DNA of 64,000 nt from Steromphala cineraria. Its lineage: Eukaryota; Mollusca; Gastropoda; Trochida; Trochidae. The stretch lies in assembly GCA_916613615.1 (NCBI GenBank), contig OU744723.1:65046239-65110238 (forward strand), written 5' to 3'. Positions 1-12,485 of the stretch are shown here, in pieces (positions within the stretch are counted from its first letter, which is position 1; every line of letters begins with the position of its first letter). Under the pieces are notes generated by a model, which did not search any database, was not told the origin of the DNA, and was given only the letters and a program-made list of their open reading frames with translations. A program made the position numbers and the translations under genes.

Positions 1-922
1 AGTCTTATTAAATTGTCTCTTTTCTTGATCAAGAGATATTTTCTTACTTACTTTGACCGATGTCAAGATCAAAATGAGACAAGAAGCCTTTGTTCTATTT
101 AATCGATTTAGCAGACATTTCAGAGGTTAGCTTTTTATTTTACATATTTTACTACAAATGAACCCATACTTCATCCCCCATGATTTGTCGGGATGCGACT
201 GCATTTTGTCCTGAAGGAAACTTTTATCTGTCGTAGAAACCCTTATTTTACGTTTAAGCAATTACAAGTCAGTGAGTTTAGTTTTTGTTAACATCTCTGA
301 TATACTTTTTTGCTAAAATTTGGTATATAAATAAATTTGTATCTTCATGTTCACTTCAAGGAGACTATTATAATCTCAAACCAAATGTTACAGTGCTGTA
401 AGACTGTTTGCTTCATAATCGATTTTAATATATATAAATATAAATATGAAATATATGACTCCTTTGCTCTATTTTCACACTGGATTATACGACGATGCAA
501 ATGACAACTTCAAATTCTTAAGTCCAAGCACCACCGTAGAGATTGCTGAGACAGCGAAGCCGATAGATAAAGTAGCATTGACTTAATGAGGTAGTAAGGG
601 GAGCGTAATGGAGGGAAAAGTCGTTAGAATACATTGAGTATTTAGGAATGCTAAATATGGTAAAGAGATGTTAGTTTGTCACGCAAACTTCATTGATTTT
701 ACAATTTCACAGAGAAAATAGGAACACCGTTAACTTGCAATTGTGAAACCTGCTAAATAGTCCCCAACACGCATATAGAGAAACGTCAATAGACGCTGCT
801 ACAAGATGCTAAGGGTGTTAACAGATCAAACGTCTCTCCAGAAAAATACTCAAAATAACGAATCAATGTCTCCAATTTCTCTCTAACAAACAATGATGTT
901 CAATCATTTCGAGTATAGATAT
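1..922. other. Intergenic, nothing recognised
   Basis: AT-rich sequence with no open frame of note, no splice-site-bounded exon and no repeat I could match elsewhere in the window. Confidence 0.5.
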
Positions 923-1018
923 CTATGAGTTCTTTGAGAGGCATTTTAGAAGTTGGAATGACAATAATGCAGAGGAATATATGTCTCTTTTTTGTTGTCA
1001 TCCATATATTCCTCTGCA
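923..1018 (+). mobile_element. Penelope-like element tail relic with palindrome
   Basis: The stretch from about 923 to 985 closely matches 41337-41392, which lies beside Penelope-like coding fragments. It ends in an inverted repeat with perfect 16-bp arms (968-983 and 1003-1018, TGCAGAGGAATATATG) around a 19-nt loop. The right side also shares GTTGTCATCCATATATTC with 41480 and 61007. No coding part remains. The assignment rests on the link to the 41 kb copy. Confidence 0.5.
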
Positions 1019-2687
1019 TGATATCTACGAGGTTGTTGAAACAAAGAATTAATATGCCATAATAGATTAATACACTCAACCGGGACGGTAAACCTACACT
1101 AGCAACTTACACTAATCGAAACTAAATGTCTAGTCAAACTGGACGGGAATAAATCGATATCGATTGTGAAAACGCATATTGATCAATAAACAGCGAACAA
1201 ATGACCTTGACTTCTGCTCAAGTCGAATGCATTATCTTTGAATGACCTTGGGGTATTATGAGATCACCAGTCTCTTGAAGCTCATTTCCTTTTGAAAGAA
1301 TGAATTATAGCAAGGAGTGTGATATTAACAGTAACATCAAGACGTGAACATGTAGTGTTATCTTAAGTCGATGGTTCGGGAATCACCACAAGGGACTTCT
1401 GTTGCTAACAGATATAGAGAAAGTTTTTGAACTACTTCTCTCCTCATTTTATCTTTCCCAAATGTCTTGATAATCTCATAATGCGATATAACTGGATATG
1501 TTATTGATCTTTATTGTGCAAAAATATCGTCGTTAATGAATGACGTGATGCTACGAATAATTGTAGCGTTTGTAACGCTTGTTTGGGTTGAACAAGGTGA
1601 TGAATAAGTTAAGAAAATTTATTTTAAACCATTGGTGTCAATTTTAAATGAACGTACCATGATCACTTAAGCTACCCGCCTCCATCTTACCAGAGTATAA
1701 TATGTTCACACAATAATGGCCACCAGCAGTTTTCACTCAATAATTTACTCCACAAATACAGATAATCAAAATGAATTCGAGATGTTTGTCCCTCCGAAGA
1801 AATTACACGCAGCACTAACTCATATTTATCAAAAAAGTAATGAACAGTAAGAAAAAGCAAGCGTGATCGCCCCTATCAAATTCCTTTTTAGGTGTGTTTA
1901 AAGTACAGACATTAACCATACGCCGAGTTATCCGAGTTAACATCATCGAATATCTCCAGGTAGAAAAATGTGAACTCAAAACCCATTAAGCCTCAGAGTG
2001 TGAGGCGACCAAAGTGAGAGGTAACATTCACAGGCCATGACAGGCCACGCAAACAGCTCATCGAGAAATCGAGAGTTCAGTCCCTCGTCACTCAGTCAGT
2101 ATTGGGCTCTTCTGTCCAGTTGTCAATGTATCTCGAAATAAAGATTATATATTTTCTTATTATTAAAATGAGTAATACATTATATTGTAGTATATGAAAT
2201 CAATGTACATTTATATATAGACCAAGAAATGCACTTTGTTAATTATACACAGTCAACATAGGGCTCTCAGCTTCAATTGCAAATTATCATGGAATTGCTT
2301 TTTTAAAAATTAGTAATTAATGATACACCCTTTTTGAAAATAAGCAATGTGTTACCCATAACATTATAAAATTATATAATCATTGAGGCAAAATAAAACG
2401 CAGATTTACTTAAAAAGCGGTCACTCTTCTGCAGTTTGGGTCTACTTTTATATATTGAAGCATCATTTCGTTCATCTACAACTGGAATATTTCATCCCTT
2501 CCTTGATGCGATATTAGATAAAACTTCCGTTGAATAAACAAAACTGTCCAAAACAAGTGTTGTGTTACTTCGCCACTCTATCACTCCACTAACCTCATTG
2601 ATTCTTAAGACTAAGAACTCCTGAGGCGCATTCAGAGTTCATATACTAGGCTACTCATTGTTTAATGAAATGTATATTGGTTAAATC
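1019..2687. other. Intergenic, nothing recognised
   Basis: No coding exon, TIR pair or tandem repeat recognised. Short AT-rich runs only. Confidence 0.45.
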
Positions 2688-3300
2688 TCCTCAGTAGTTG
2701 AAGCACACTAGCACATGATGTGGCACAGCACTACTGAACCTTTAGGATAAACGAACAAGCATCGATGTCTTGGGGTTTCTCTTAGTGTTATAAGGTTTCC
2801 ATTTTCTTTTTCTTTCTTTCTTGGCTGAAGTTTGTTTCAATTGAATTTTCTGTCTATGGAATATTATTGAGTATCAAAATAGACAGAGAGAACTTTTTAT
2901 TATGTTGAGGAAGCATTTCGATAAATATAATTTATTTTGAAAAAACACTTCGTGGATTGAAAGTAGAGAAGAATAAAGTTTTTGAATATGTCGGAAACAG
3001 CATAAGGTAAATGGTAAATTTAGATAGCAATTTCATGCCTTGGTGAAGTTCATGGTATTGGACACACGTCTTATTGTGTGATGAAGTGTAGAATGATTAC
3101 GCCGCTCCATCAGTTGAAACACACAAGCACAAGATGTCACACAGCACCGCTGTATCCTTAGGATGAATGTTCAATCATCGAAGTCATGGCTTGTCACTAG
3201 TTTCATGCAAGTTCCAAATGAATTTCAAATCTATGACATACACTATTTTAATATGGAAATAGACAGTGGAGAATTGTTGTGGAAGAGTTTGAATATTTGT
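2688..3300. repeat. Diverged tandem duplication (~420-bp unit)
   Basis: The block at 2688-2910 recurs in diverged form at about 3106-3300. Shared words are the AGCACA-AGATGT-CACAGCAC cluster, CTTAGGAT, ATCGA-GTC and the AATAGACAG run, in the same order and spacing. No coding potential is seen in either unit. Confidence 0.5.
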
Positions 3301-3956
3301 ACTGAGCCATGAGAGAAAGGGACAATTTAAAACTTAGACTTTTTAAATGCTCTTTTGATATCGTCATTTTTAGAAAATCTTATATCGTATATTTGAGATA
3401 TAATTTTCAATTACTTTTAAACCTTTATATTCGATTCTCAAAGTATAACAAAATTTAACAGATATGTGCTGTGTCCTTAAAAGTCAATTTTGAATACATA
3501 CAAGTCTATTGTTGATTGTAATATATTGGCAGTCGGGATAATGTATGGTGACATTCAACCAATTCGTAAATGATAAAAACCTTAGATACTGAACTTTAAC
3601 AAACAAGTGTTAAACACCAAGTATTGAGTTCATGTTTTATCCAATAACAATATAGGCAAGAATGAACACTGAGATATACGCCAGTTATTTACAGCTTGAG
3701 GGAGATCTGTTGTTTATGTCCTGTTGATTGCACTGTTCAACATCTCCGTCAACCCCCCTCCGGGTATTCATCTGGTCTTATGGAGCTTTTAGCTCAAAAT
3801 ACACCAGTGGATGTGATGGAGATATCTCAAATATAAATGGAATCTTAATATCATAACAATTCAAAAGTAGGACGCATACAATAGCAAAAATAATGCATAT
3901 GCTTAGCGTGCCTCATTTGAAAGTAATAATGATGTAAAAACAGAGAAAAATCTTTA
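3301..3956. other. Intergenic, nothing recognised
   Basis: AT-rich sequence without a supportable gene or repeat. Confidence 0.4.
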
Positions 3957-4115
3957 TCTGGTAACTTCTTTAAAAGGTGATTGTTAAGGACATTAATGGC
4001 ACCTTAGAACAAGAGAGTAAGGTCAGATCTGGTACATTCTTCAAAGGGTGATTGTTAAGGGCATTAATGGCACCTAAGAACAAGGGAGTAAGTCAGATCT
4101 GGTAACCTCTTCAAG
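3957..4115 (+). repeat. Tandem repeat, ~71-bp unit x 2.3
   Basis: Units at 3957-4027, 4028-4097 and a partial at 4098-4115 each begin TCTGGTA and contain GGTGATTGTTAAGG and CATTAATGGCACCT. Units 1 and 2 are about 90 percent identical by eye, so this is a minisatellite-like duplication. Confidence 0.8.
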
Positions 4116-4197
4116 CCGGGTGGTCGTACAGTTGAGTATAACGGTATGGCTGCTAGTTCACCTGAATCATAACCACTAGCTGTATCGTCTGTGGTGT

Positions 4198-4770
4198 AGC
4201 TTATCTTAATGATGATGAGGGCACGGCTTTCAGTCCTTCCAGTAAGACTATATATACATACATCCGGCTCGAGGTAATATTATTTACAGGCGAAAGGCAT
4301 TCTTTGCACAGAAAGGTTGTGGGATGAGATAATTGTGAGTATCCAAATTAAATCTTTGAACTGGCGTGATCTACATTTACATAAACCCTTAATTTTGACG
4401 AGGGCATAGGTTTCATTCTTTCAAGTAGAGCTATATATACAAACATCTTTTACATATATACAGGTATTTCAAGTAAGAGAAATACATGTATTCGACTGCA
4501 GGTAATAATAAGGTACAGGCGATGGGTAATCTGAGTACAGCGACATGACAGGTTATAAAGGTAAGCCTACTAATGTATGGGATAGTTTTCTTCAACCAGC
4601 GAGATATATATATATATATATATATATACAGACTACATAAACTCGCTTTCCAGTTTGTGGTTCCGCCTTTAAGTAATGGTCATGAGGTAATATATACACT
4701 CAATCCGAGAGCTAATGATATTTACATACGAAAGGTTAACTTTGTACAGAAAAGTTACGAAGATTATGAA
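4198..4770 (+). repeat. Diverged ~200-bp tandem units with a TA microsatellite
   Basis: Three weakly similar units (about 4198-4320, 4395-4530, 4640-4770) share GAGGGCA, ACTATATATAC, GAGGTAATA, TTTACA-GCGAAAGG and TGTACAGA words. A pure TA run sits at about 4605-4628. Short open frames across the units look incidental. Confidence 0.45.
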
Positions 4771-5599
4771 CAATGGTAATAAGTGGCATAATTGTTAGTT
4801 TTCAAGTTGGCTGAAATACAATTTTGTTCAAATGTTGTTCTTATAATAAAGTTTCGCCTAAGCACTTGCAAGAATCCTTACCATTTATTTTGTCAGAACT
4901 GTTCTTACTAGCAACGTTCAAAAAAGAGTCAGTTTTAATCGTAGATGTCATGATCATTGACACAAAACATGAAAGATACAACCGCAAAACTAGACGTGTT
5001 TATAAAAGATTCCCTAATAGAGGGAAGTAGCATGACCAACTTACTTTTCAGTGAAATTTAAAGTTTAAATCTTTCACAACGCTGATTTCACTATGTGGTC
5101 AGACATACGGAGACGTGTGTATGTGATTTTTCTGAACATCCGGAATAATGCATGTTTCATCTGTGAGCTTCGTTTATAAAGCTTGTAACAATGTGACATT
5201 TGTATTAACTCGATCATGGTGAAACGTGAGGGTGTGACATTTACTTAGCAGTTGAGAAATTTCATTTTTTACAAAATTTCAATTGTATTAACATCTAAAA
5301 GGCTCTAACGTATTGAAGTCAATTATTCCAGACAAAATAACATGAACACATTTTTAGATCAGTCATAGGGTTCTTTCTACTGTTGTCCTGTTGAGTGGAA
5401 GAAATCAAGCCAATTCATTAAGGATGGTGTAATTAGTTCACTGAGATTGATACAAGTTGGGACAGATACGCGCTATCATACATCTTGTTTATTTGAACAG
5501 AGTGAAACCAAAACCGAACATTGAAAATGAACCAAATTGATATTCTTTCCAATCATTATTTCAAAACTGTTATCTCTGAGGATTTCTAAGGTTTCTTGT

Positions 5600-6245
5600 A
5601 AACTATGCAGTGATGATGTGAATATTGCGAATACGTGTCTGCGATACACAAACTGCTCTTAACGTTCTAAACGTGCAACACAGAAATAATTGCAGTCAAT
5701 GACCAGATCTCATCAAATATTCACATCATCTCCATTGGGAGTATAATTCCACTAATGCGAGAAATGAAGCCGAAAGTTTATACAATAACGCTTCTATTGG
5801 CAGCGGGGAAGTACATTTGCTATTCAGTTGTGAATGAAATATATATGTGTTAACGATTGTGATTTCCCCTCACATAAACCCGAATGTAGTCTGTCTAACA
5901 GCCCTTGAAAGAAACGCAAGTCTGTATTATAGCAAGTCTAGATCACTGCGAAAATTAACAGCTTCAGTGGGCTCCTTCCTAGTTTCATAAAACTGCATTT
6001 AACTATATTTCAAATAAATTCAGTCAAACATTTCTGAGCAGTGCATCAACAACTTTTGAGATTCTAACAGTGCAACACGTATATGATTGCGGTCAACGAA
6101 AAGTGCTCAATCCCTGGAGTGTATACATCATGTATTGTGGGGCTATTATATGCTACAATGCTTTCATTATGAGCTGAGACGTTCATTTGCTATTCATCGA
6201 GCTGTGAATAAAATATACATGTGTGTTTACGACTGCCTTACACAC
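5600..6245 (+). repeat. Diverged tandem duplication (~400-bp unit)
   Basis: About 5640-5870 and 6040-6240 share, in order: GTGCAACAC, ATTGC-GTCAA, CATCAT, CATTTGCTATTCA, GCTGTGAAT or GTTGTGAAT and ATATA-ATGTGT-TTACGA. No coding frame is conserved between the two. Confidence 0.45.
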
Positions 6246-6390
6246 AACTAAGCAGTTTTAACTATTGCCTGTGTAACCATGCAGAAGTCGTGAGTCGCGT
6301 TGTATGCTAGATACCCTAATTTTGTGACAAACGTCAATTTTAAAACAGAAATAGACGATTATGAGGCGGTGATGAAATTCTTCTGGTTCT

Positions 6391-6576
6391 AAAGGGACAG
6401 TGGCACGTTTTTGGGGGGATAAAAGGTGATGTCAGAAAATGAAAATAAATAGTTCCAATTGAAAGATTAAGTGTTTAATCTTAATGAAGCAGTAATTAAT
6501 CAGATATATGATGTAAAGTTCAGCCACTTCGATTCCTTTTTCTTACACAAAATGAAGTAAGGTGCTAACACCAAAA
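6391..6576 (+). mobile_element. TTAA-type miniature element, truncated copy
   Basis: The left half of the 364-bp element seen whole at 28159, 33663, 43972 and 46183: a start resembling AAAGGGGCAGTAGCACGTTT with two changes, then the same AAGGTGATGTCAG and GGTTCCAATTGAAAGA words. It breaks off after the GTGCTAACACCAAAAT segment. The TTAA flank is mutated (CTAA). Confidence 0.75.
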
Positions 6577-8177
6577 TACAAAACCTATTTTACATTGCAA
6601 TTTTTGGTTATTACATGTAATGTCCCCGAAATTAAAAATATCATAAAAGCATACAAAAATAGCATCGTGATAAACATGATCGATACGTTTATCAAGCCGA
6701 TCAGCCTTATTGACACACACCCTGTAAACAGACCACAATCATACCCGGAGATCGATATATCTGTACAACATTGCGGGTACGTGCGCTCATACACATCAAA
6801 CATTTCAAGGCTGAGTTAGGTCACCTTGATCTGAATAAAACCGGATTAGTGGGTAGCTATGTCTAAACACTTGAATAGATTACATTCCGGGTTCATTACA
6901 GTTAACCATACATACCGGGAATTCAACACTGTGCTGTGAATAGACAAAGGATTGAATGGTGAACAGCGGTTTGAAAGTTCTAAAGCCATTTGACTCACAA
7001 CGCTTGAAGTTTTCTTACCTAAATGGTGCCTTTTGATAAAAGTGTCGTTCGAAAAAGGCTTGCCTTAAGTTCAACTGAGGATTCTGTGGTCTATATCATA
7101 TTTTTAAAAATGATTTTCAACAACTTTTAATTTTATGTTGGTTCACAAAAGATTCTGGAAATCGATCTCCGTTAATTAAAACAAATCAATATTATTTTTC
7201 ATAATCGGTTTTATTGACAAAATGACAATAGTTTATCGTGTTGACATTGCAAATTCATTATAAATGAATTCTATTTCAACCGGCATTTGTAATTATTGAA
7301 GGGAACTGACGAATGTTCGTTATTTGAAAATTTCATATGTTAAATGCTTTTGTATTTTCAATCTATAAAATATTGATTTACTGCATTATTAATGAGTATC
7401 ATATATCCTCTATAAGGTCACTGTAGTCAATGAGTTGGATGATGATAGTGAATGCATAAGTACAGGTAAATATTTGTTCGTCACACCAACATCCTGGTAT
7501 TCCAACGTCAATCACATAAATAACCTGGATCTACTTATCTTCTACAGTAAGAAAACGATCTAACACATCCATACTTGAAATCGAAATCATAGGGAAGCGT
7601 GACACTGTATTTCATTAATTGATATTTATCACATATCGCATTCAGCGCACATATCTTAAAGTCTGTTTCTTTATGAGTTTTACAAAATGACTTAATTCAT
7701 GTAAACAGATCCTACAGAGTCAACGTTTTAGAAATGGGCTTGTCTATTCGCATGTATACTTCAGCGTTAAATGATATAGTTTCAGACTACAATTATGAAA
7801 TTAAGTTTATTTCATAAAAAAATCGTTATTTTGTAATATTAAATTCACATTTCATATAAATACTCTAGAATAAGTGATAAAACGCCTCAAATCCTCAAAA
7901 TTAATTCAAACATATGACACTTAATTAGGTTCGCTTGACACGTTGAAGGCTACAGTTCCGAAACATGAAGCTAAACAACTTTACACTAGACAATGCAAGG
8001 TTTGAGTGGGTTGCCGTTATACACTTGCGATTAAAACTGTTTCGCTCTTTCTCATTCTCTCTCTTGCCTCCGGTTATTACAGATTAATCAAATGTGAACG
8101 GTTTGAATGGCAATATATCGAGATTCAAAAGTTTAAGTTTAAAGCTCGAATTCAAGGCCATGTTTCGATAATAACAA
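6577..8177. other. Intergenic, nothing recognised
   Basis: An 85-codon open frame at 6562-6819 starts inside the truncated miniature element and has no family features. Nothing else is supportable. Confidence 0.4.
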
Positions 8178-9175
8178 CAGGGTGCCTATCCTCGAAAGTG
8201 TCCTAGCTAGGATATATCCTAGCTGTTTAGGACAGAAGCTAGGATATCCTTAGGTTAGGATAAGACGGATTCTCGAAACGATCCTAAACCTGTCCTTACT
8301 TGGGATACCGATCCTAGCTAGGGTCGGAACTCTTCAGTCAGGGAGATAGGAAAATGTTTGATAATTAGGGAATTCCCCTAGATACCAATTTTGATTTAAT
8401 GCGTTTAACACACATTTGATTGGGGGAAAAAACAAGAAACTCTAAACCAAGAAAGAATAGCTGTGAGGATATGATAATATTAATCTTCATCATAATTAAT
8501 GCATACGTAAAAATCATAATAATTTATTTATCATTATTTTCTAGAAATTTTGTATCATAATAGAATATAATTTCTTGAATATTTTAAAAATACAATACTT
8601 TCAGAAGTCAAATACTATTATTCCATTAAATTGATAAAATTTTGATAACTTTTTAAAATTCTTTAAAATTTTATATAATCTATTGCAACTTAAAATAATC
8701 ATTTATTCCAAAAAGAGGTTCTTGAGCCCAAAAAATTGTAAAAAATAAAAAACATGTTATTTTCTTAAATAATTTATGATGACTTGAACTCAATGTAACG
8801 CTGCCCTAAGCAAAGTGAAAATACACCTTGGACTTGAAACAGGAGTTACCTCCCTTTACAAATTGGCCTTGACATTGAAACTTCACTGAAAAGTGATAGA
8901 GGAGGGCAATTTTGTGATAGAAAGGCCTATAGTTGCCAAAAAAGAGGTATGGGTTGGACAAATACTTTCTGAAGATCAAAAGAATATGTTTTTGCAATGT
9001 TGATTTCCACTAGGATTTAGCTGGGACAGGTCTAGACCTATCCTAGTATTTGTCCTAAGTTAGGATATCTTAGCACTGGGATAGTTTTTGAGAATAGGGT
9101 AGGATTTTATCCTAACCCTTAGGATCAAAGTTAGGACATCCTAGGGCTAGGATACTTTCGAGAATAGACACCCTG
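8178..9175. mobile_element. ~1-kb inverted-repeat element with iterated TCCTAGC/GCTAGGA
   Basis: The left end begins CAGGGTGCCTATCCTCGAAA and the right end is its near-complement (GATACTTTCGAGAATAGACA then CCCTG). Just inside both ends lie many TCCTA/TAGGA iterations, many in palindromic pairs (8200-8330 and 9015-9150). The centre is very AT-rich, with no transposase frame. Subterminal iterated motifs are typical of cut-and-paste elements that have lost their gene. The CAGGG start would suit hAT, but I see no matching 8-bp target duplication, so the superfamily is open. Confidence 0.7.
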
Positions 9176-9424
9176 AAGCTTAGCAGTAACAGAGACTTCT
9201 GAAATGATATGAAACTATGTGCTTACATAAAAAAAAGTATTTTTGAAAATATTTTAAAGAAAACATTCGTAATTGGGCGTTATTATGACCTATGTATCTG
9301 TAGAAAAAGAAGAATTTATTCTATTATAATACAATATCATATATAATATGAGCAATATTGATGAAAACGAGTGCCCTTCTCTACCTATATTCCACACATA
9401 CCTCGAAAAGAATTTTCGAAAAGT

Positions 9425-9510
9425 CCTTACTACACCTAGCTAGACTCGATATGGGTTTATAGCGAGTATTATTGATGGTAGGTTTACTTAGACTGGTTAA
9501 TTCTCTCTTA
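9425..9510 (+). mobile_element. Half copy of the 55.4-kb inverted-repeat element
   Basis: Shares CTAGCTAGACTCGATAT or its near-variant, GCGAGTATTATT and GGTTTACTTAGACTG with the right end of the element at 55438-55645. The left half is absent. Confidence 0.5.
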
Positions 9511-10670
9511 ACTCTGAATTCTAAATGGAAATTTTGAATGAAATTATCTTCTTGAACAATTCCATATTTTGCAATGGGATCTTATTGTATCTTCATCAAT
9601 GTTTCCCTTAGTACACAGAAGCAATTATACCCAGCACGCACATCTACAATCAACTGTTCGGTAATTAACGAGAGAAGCATTCCCCTTAATGAGAGTCTAA
9701 TGAGACCGAATTATTCATAGGTGGTCTTGAACATGTTTCCTGTTCGCCAATTCTTCGGCCATTAGCTGAACAATACCGGACACAGCGGTCATTTGGAGTG
9801 GTCAAGGAGGACCTGACCTTTAGTCTAAGGAACAGTTTTGATTGATAAAAACACAGTTTTAGAAAAGAGAAACAATTATATCCAGGCGCTATACTGATTA
9901 AAACTTATTATTTAGAAACTCGTAAACATGTCCCTATTCAAAACTATATATATAAACATTAACTGCATGAGGCTGCAGGATATTTCAGATTTAAATTGAC
10001 TATAGCGTAAAATGATCCTTCCAGAAAAGATAGGCTTTAGTGTAGAATAAGGCTTAACAACATCTGAAAATACAGCGATCATTTAATCGAGATTAAAGAT
10101 TTTTTTAAATTGAGACTGAGGGTAGTTTGGAATATCTGTATTTGGTTGAAATATATTATATTCATTTGGGCATTAACAGGAATAAATATATTGTTATAAG
10201 ATTATGTGTGACTGTTTAATTATGGACCGGTATGGACACGTCTGTTCTAAATTCTGGACATCCTTATCAGATTGACGGGGAAATTGTCCCTCTTCGTACA
10301 TGGCGGCTTAAGTGACCTTGTCAATTTGGTCCGTAATTACGGCGGAGAAATCCGCATTATTGGAAATAGCCTAGGCTTGATGTATTGATTGTGTTCATTT
10401 AACTTTAAATGTTATGTGTTCTTTTAAGTGTTCAATTTCGATAAAATGTGAATATCGCTCGCTCAGTAACCTCTTCATATTATGACAGTTTAATGCAGTC
10501 CATTTTTGATACGTGATATCGACTGCAAAGCCAATAACACATTTAAGTAACTTTACAAGAGAACAATTCACTAACTGACAGATGTCCTCCCAAAATAACA
10601 AACTGCTCGACAGACCAACACAACTAAACGTTCCAATCGCGTTAAGCCCACAAAATCAACAAGGTTCTCC
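9511..10670. other. Intergenic, nothing recognised
   Basis: No exon or repeat identified. The GC content rises from about 10230, ahead of the possible first exon at 10859. Confidence 0.4.
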
Positions 10671-10858
10671 TGATTGACAGATGTACATTGCAACAAGAAC
10701 AAGCCGGGGTTTGGTCTGGTAATCTGCCTCCGGACTTTACCGAAGCTACTTGAGCACGCCTCGCTGCTACAGGACAGACATGGCATTCGGAAAATTGGCT
10801 TTCCTGGACAATATATTGAGACGTTAATCATTGGGAGTGCTGGCGCTGATGTACTCAC

Positions 10859-10903
10859 CTCGGGATATCTCTTGAAGGCCCGCAGTCCGAATCCGAAAGA
10901 CAT
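10859..10903 (-). CDS. Possible first coding exon, product unknown
   Basis: On the minus strand an ATG at 10903 opens 15 codons reading MSFGFGLRAFKRYPE, followed at once by the strong donor GTGAGTAC (10858-10851). The surrounding 10.6-10.95 kb is noticeably GC/CpG-richer than its neighbours, as promoters and first exons often are. The peptide is basic and amphipathic and could be a mitochondrial leader, but that is only an impression. No downstream exon was found at lower coordinates, and the open frame continues to 10571 without family features. It could equally be chance. Confidence 0.3.
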
Positions 10904-10946
10904 GGTGAAGATGGGTTGTTTCTGTGAACAGATGGAAAATTAGTTT

Positions 10947-11300
10947 ATTACCTACGGCAGTCATATCGAGGTTCATATTTTCATATATTACCTACGAGGG
11001 CAGTCATACCGGGGTTCATATTTTTCATATGTTGCCCTAGGGCAAAATATCACCTTTTCATTGTGACGTCACGTTATTAGCAATGCTTTGACGTCTCACC
11101 TATGACGTCACAATCTATACGGGCCGCCGCCCGCTGAGAAGTAGGTTTTGAGTATTTTCTATAATTTTGGGACTACGGTAATAAACAAAATATTATATTT
11201 GTGCCCGTGACATACTATACTCGCTCGGCCAATACTAATATTTAGGCACTCGTGTCGTAAACATAGTATGTCATGGACACTCATATAATACTCCCTAATA
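10947..11300 (+). repeat. TGACGTCA-rich dispersed repeat, copy 1
   Basis: The unit contains TATTACCTACG-GTCATA, a GCCCTAGGGCAAAATATCAC palindrome box, several TGACGTCA-like sites (11062-11115), and a GTGTCGTAAACATAGTATGT block. The same blocks in reverse order and strand form 15110-15410 plus 15885-15925. No coding content. TGACGTCA is the CRE/ATF consensus, so promoter-like activity is possible but not shown. Confidence 0.7.
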
Positions 11301-11817
11301 AATACGATTCAGGTTTCATAATATTGGGCATGAAAAATGTCGGATAAGTTACAGATTCGATATCCGAACAATACTGAAATAATATTCGTAACGTTTAAAA
11401 AGAATGAATGTGTGTCGTTACGCTTGCTCATTAGGCAGATACAAATCCTTTCCTTCTAAGTGAAATATGATGATTACCCTCATGTCAACCATAATGGACG
11501 AATGTCATCGTCGTAATGATTAATTAAATAGTCATGAGATACACAAGTAACATCGTTTAGTAACAATAGCAAAACTGTGACCTTCTGGATAGCATTATGT
11601 TGTTACTGTCGATCTCATTTTATCAGCTTGCTCTACGACTATTTTTATGGGTAAACAAAGTGAAGTTAAGCTTTCAAAACGTAAAAGTCTTGTCATCACC
11701 TGCAATTGGAATAATTTACTAATTTATATGCTGTTTACTATGATCGAAAATATCAGTGTATTTCATTTCAACATAGAACAAGATGTGTTTGTGAAACACG
11801 AATGCCCCCGGATGCAT

Positions 11818-12038
11818 CCTGCTCGCTGTGTCAAGGTCAAGGTCACAAGGTCAAATGTCATGGTGTAATCTGAAAGGTCTCATCACAAGGGATCCATATG
11901 TCTAGTATCAAAGACCTAGCTCTGACCAATCAAAAGTTATGACCAAGGTTAAAGTTTTTGTGGACAAACGGACAGACGGACAGACGGACAGGTGAAAAAC
12001 AATATACCCCCGGAATCTCCGATTCGGGGGCATAAAAA
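11818..12038 (+). repeat. Dispersed repeat with GGACAGAC run and terminal hairpin
   Basis: The order is TCAAGGTCAAGGTCACAAGG, a unique-looking middle, a GGACAGAC-type run (about 11971-11992) and a GC hairpin CCCCCGGAATC/GATTCGGGGG followed by CATAAAAA (to 12038). From memory this layout resembles very common mollusc repeats, which I could not check. No second copy was seen in this window. Confidence 0.5.
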
Positions 12039-12126
12039 TAGATTATGCATATTTTAATGTCCTTGATATTAAACTTCAGTAGTATTCAATGTGTGTGAGA
12101 TTCCTCGACTTCACACCAACATCCCA

Positions 12127-12485
12127 CAACTAAGGCATTCTCTCCCCACAGAGGCAGGTCAAGTCATGTTGATTTAGCCTCTGTTCTAATACGCCGAAAT
12201 CCGTGGGTTCCGGCAGTTTCCCCTGGCGGAAAAAACTGCATCACAATACATTTGAATTTCTTTATCAAATGACAACGCTTCACGCATGGAAAGAGTGGTT
12301 CAGATCACAATGCTTTTGCCTTGATTCACTAGCCAAAAGGATGATTTAAGAACAGCGTCACACAAGTAACTTTGAATGCCTCCAATCAGGCATCTCCCAT
12401 TCTATCCCACAAACTCGGCGTAATATGACAGAGGCTTAATCAACATGACTTGATCTGCCTCTGTTGGGAGAGAATGCAACTAAGG
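12127..12485. mobile_element. MULE-type miniature element with long TIRs
   Basis: Long terminal inverted repeats of about 75 bp (12136-12210 and about 12405-12476) start CATTCTCTCCC and are about 90 percent complementary. They flank a ~190-bp centre with no gene. The element is bounded on both sides by the identical 9-mer CAACTAAGG (12127-12135 and 12477-12485). Long TIRs plus a 9-bp target duplication are the hallmark of Mutator-like elements. The intact duplication suggests a fairly recent insertion. It must have been mobilised by a transposase encoded elsewhere. Confidence 0.85.

Noticed and set aside
3957..4115. Tandem units as a CRISPR-like array
   Set aside because: Two long adjacent units without unique spacers, in a eukaryotic genome.
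10674..10943. Plus-strand 89-codon frame
   Set aside because: It overlaps the minus-strand first-exon candidate and shows no family features. The openness reflects local GC content.
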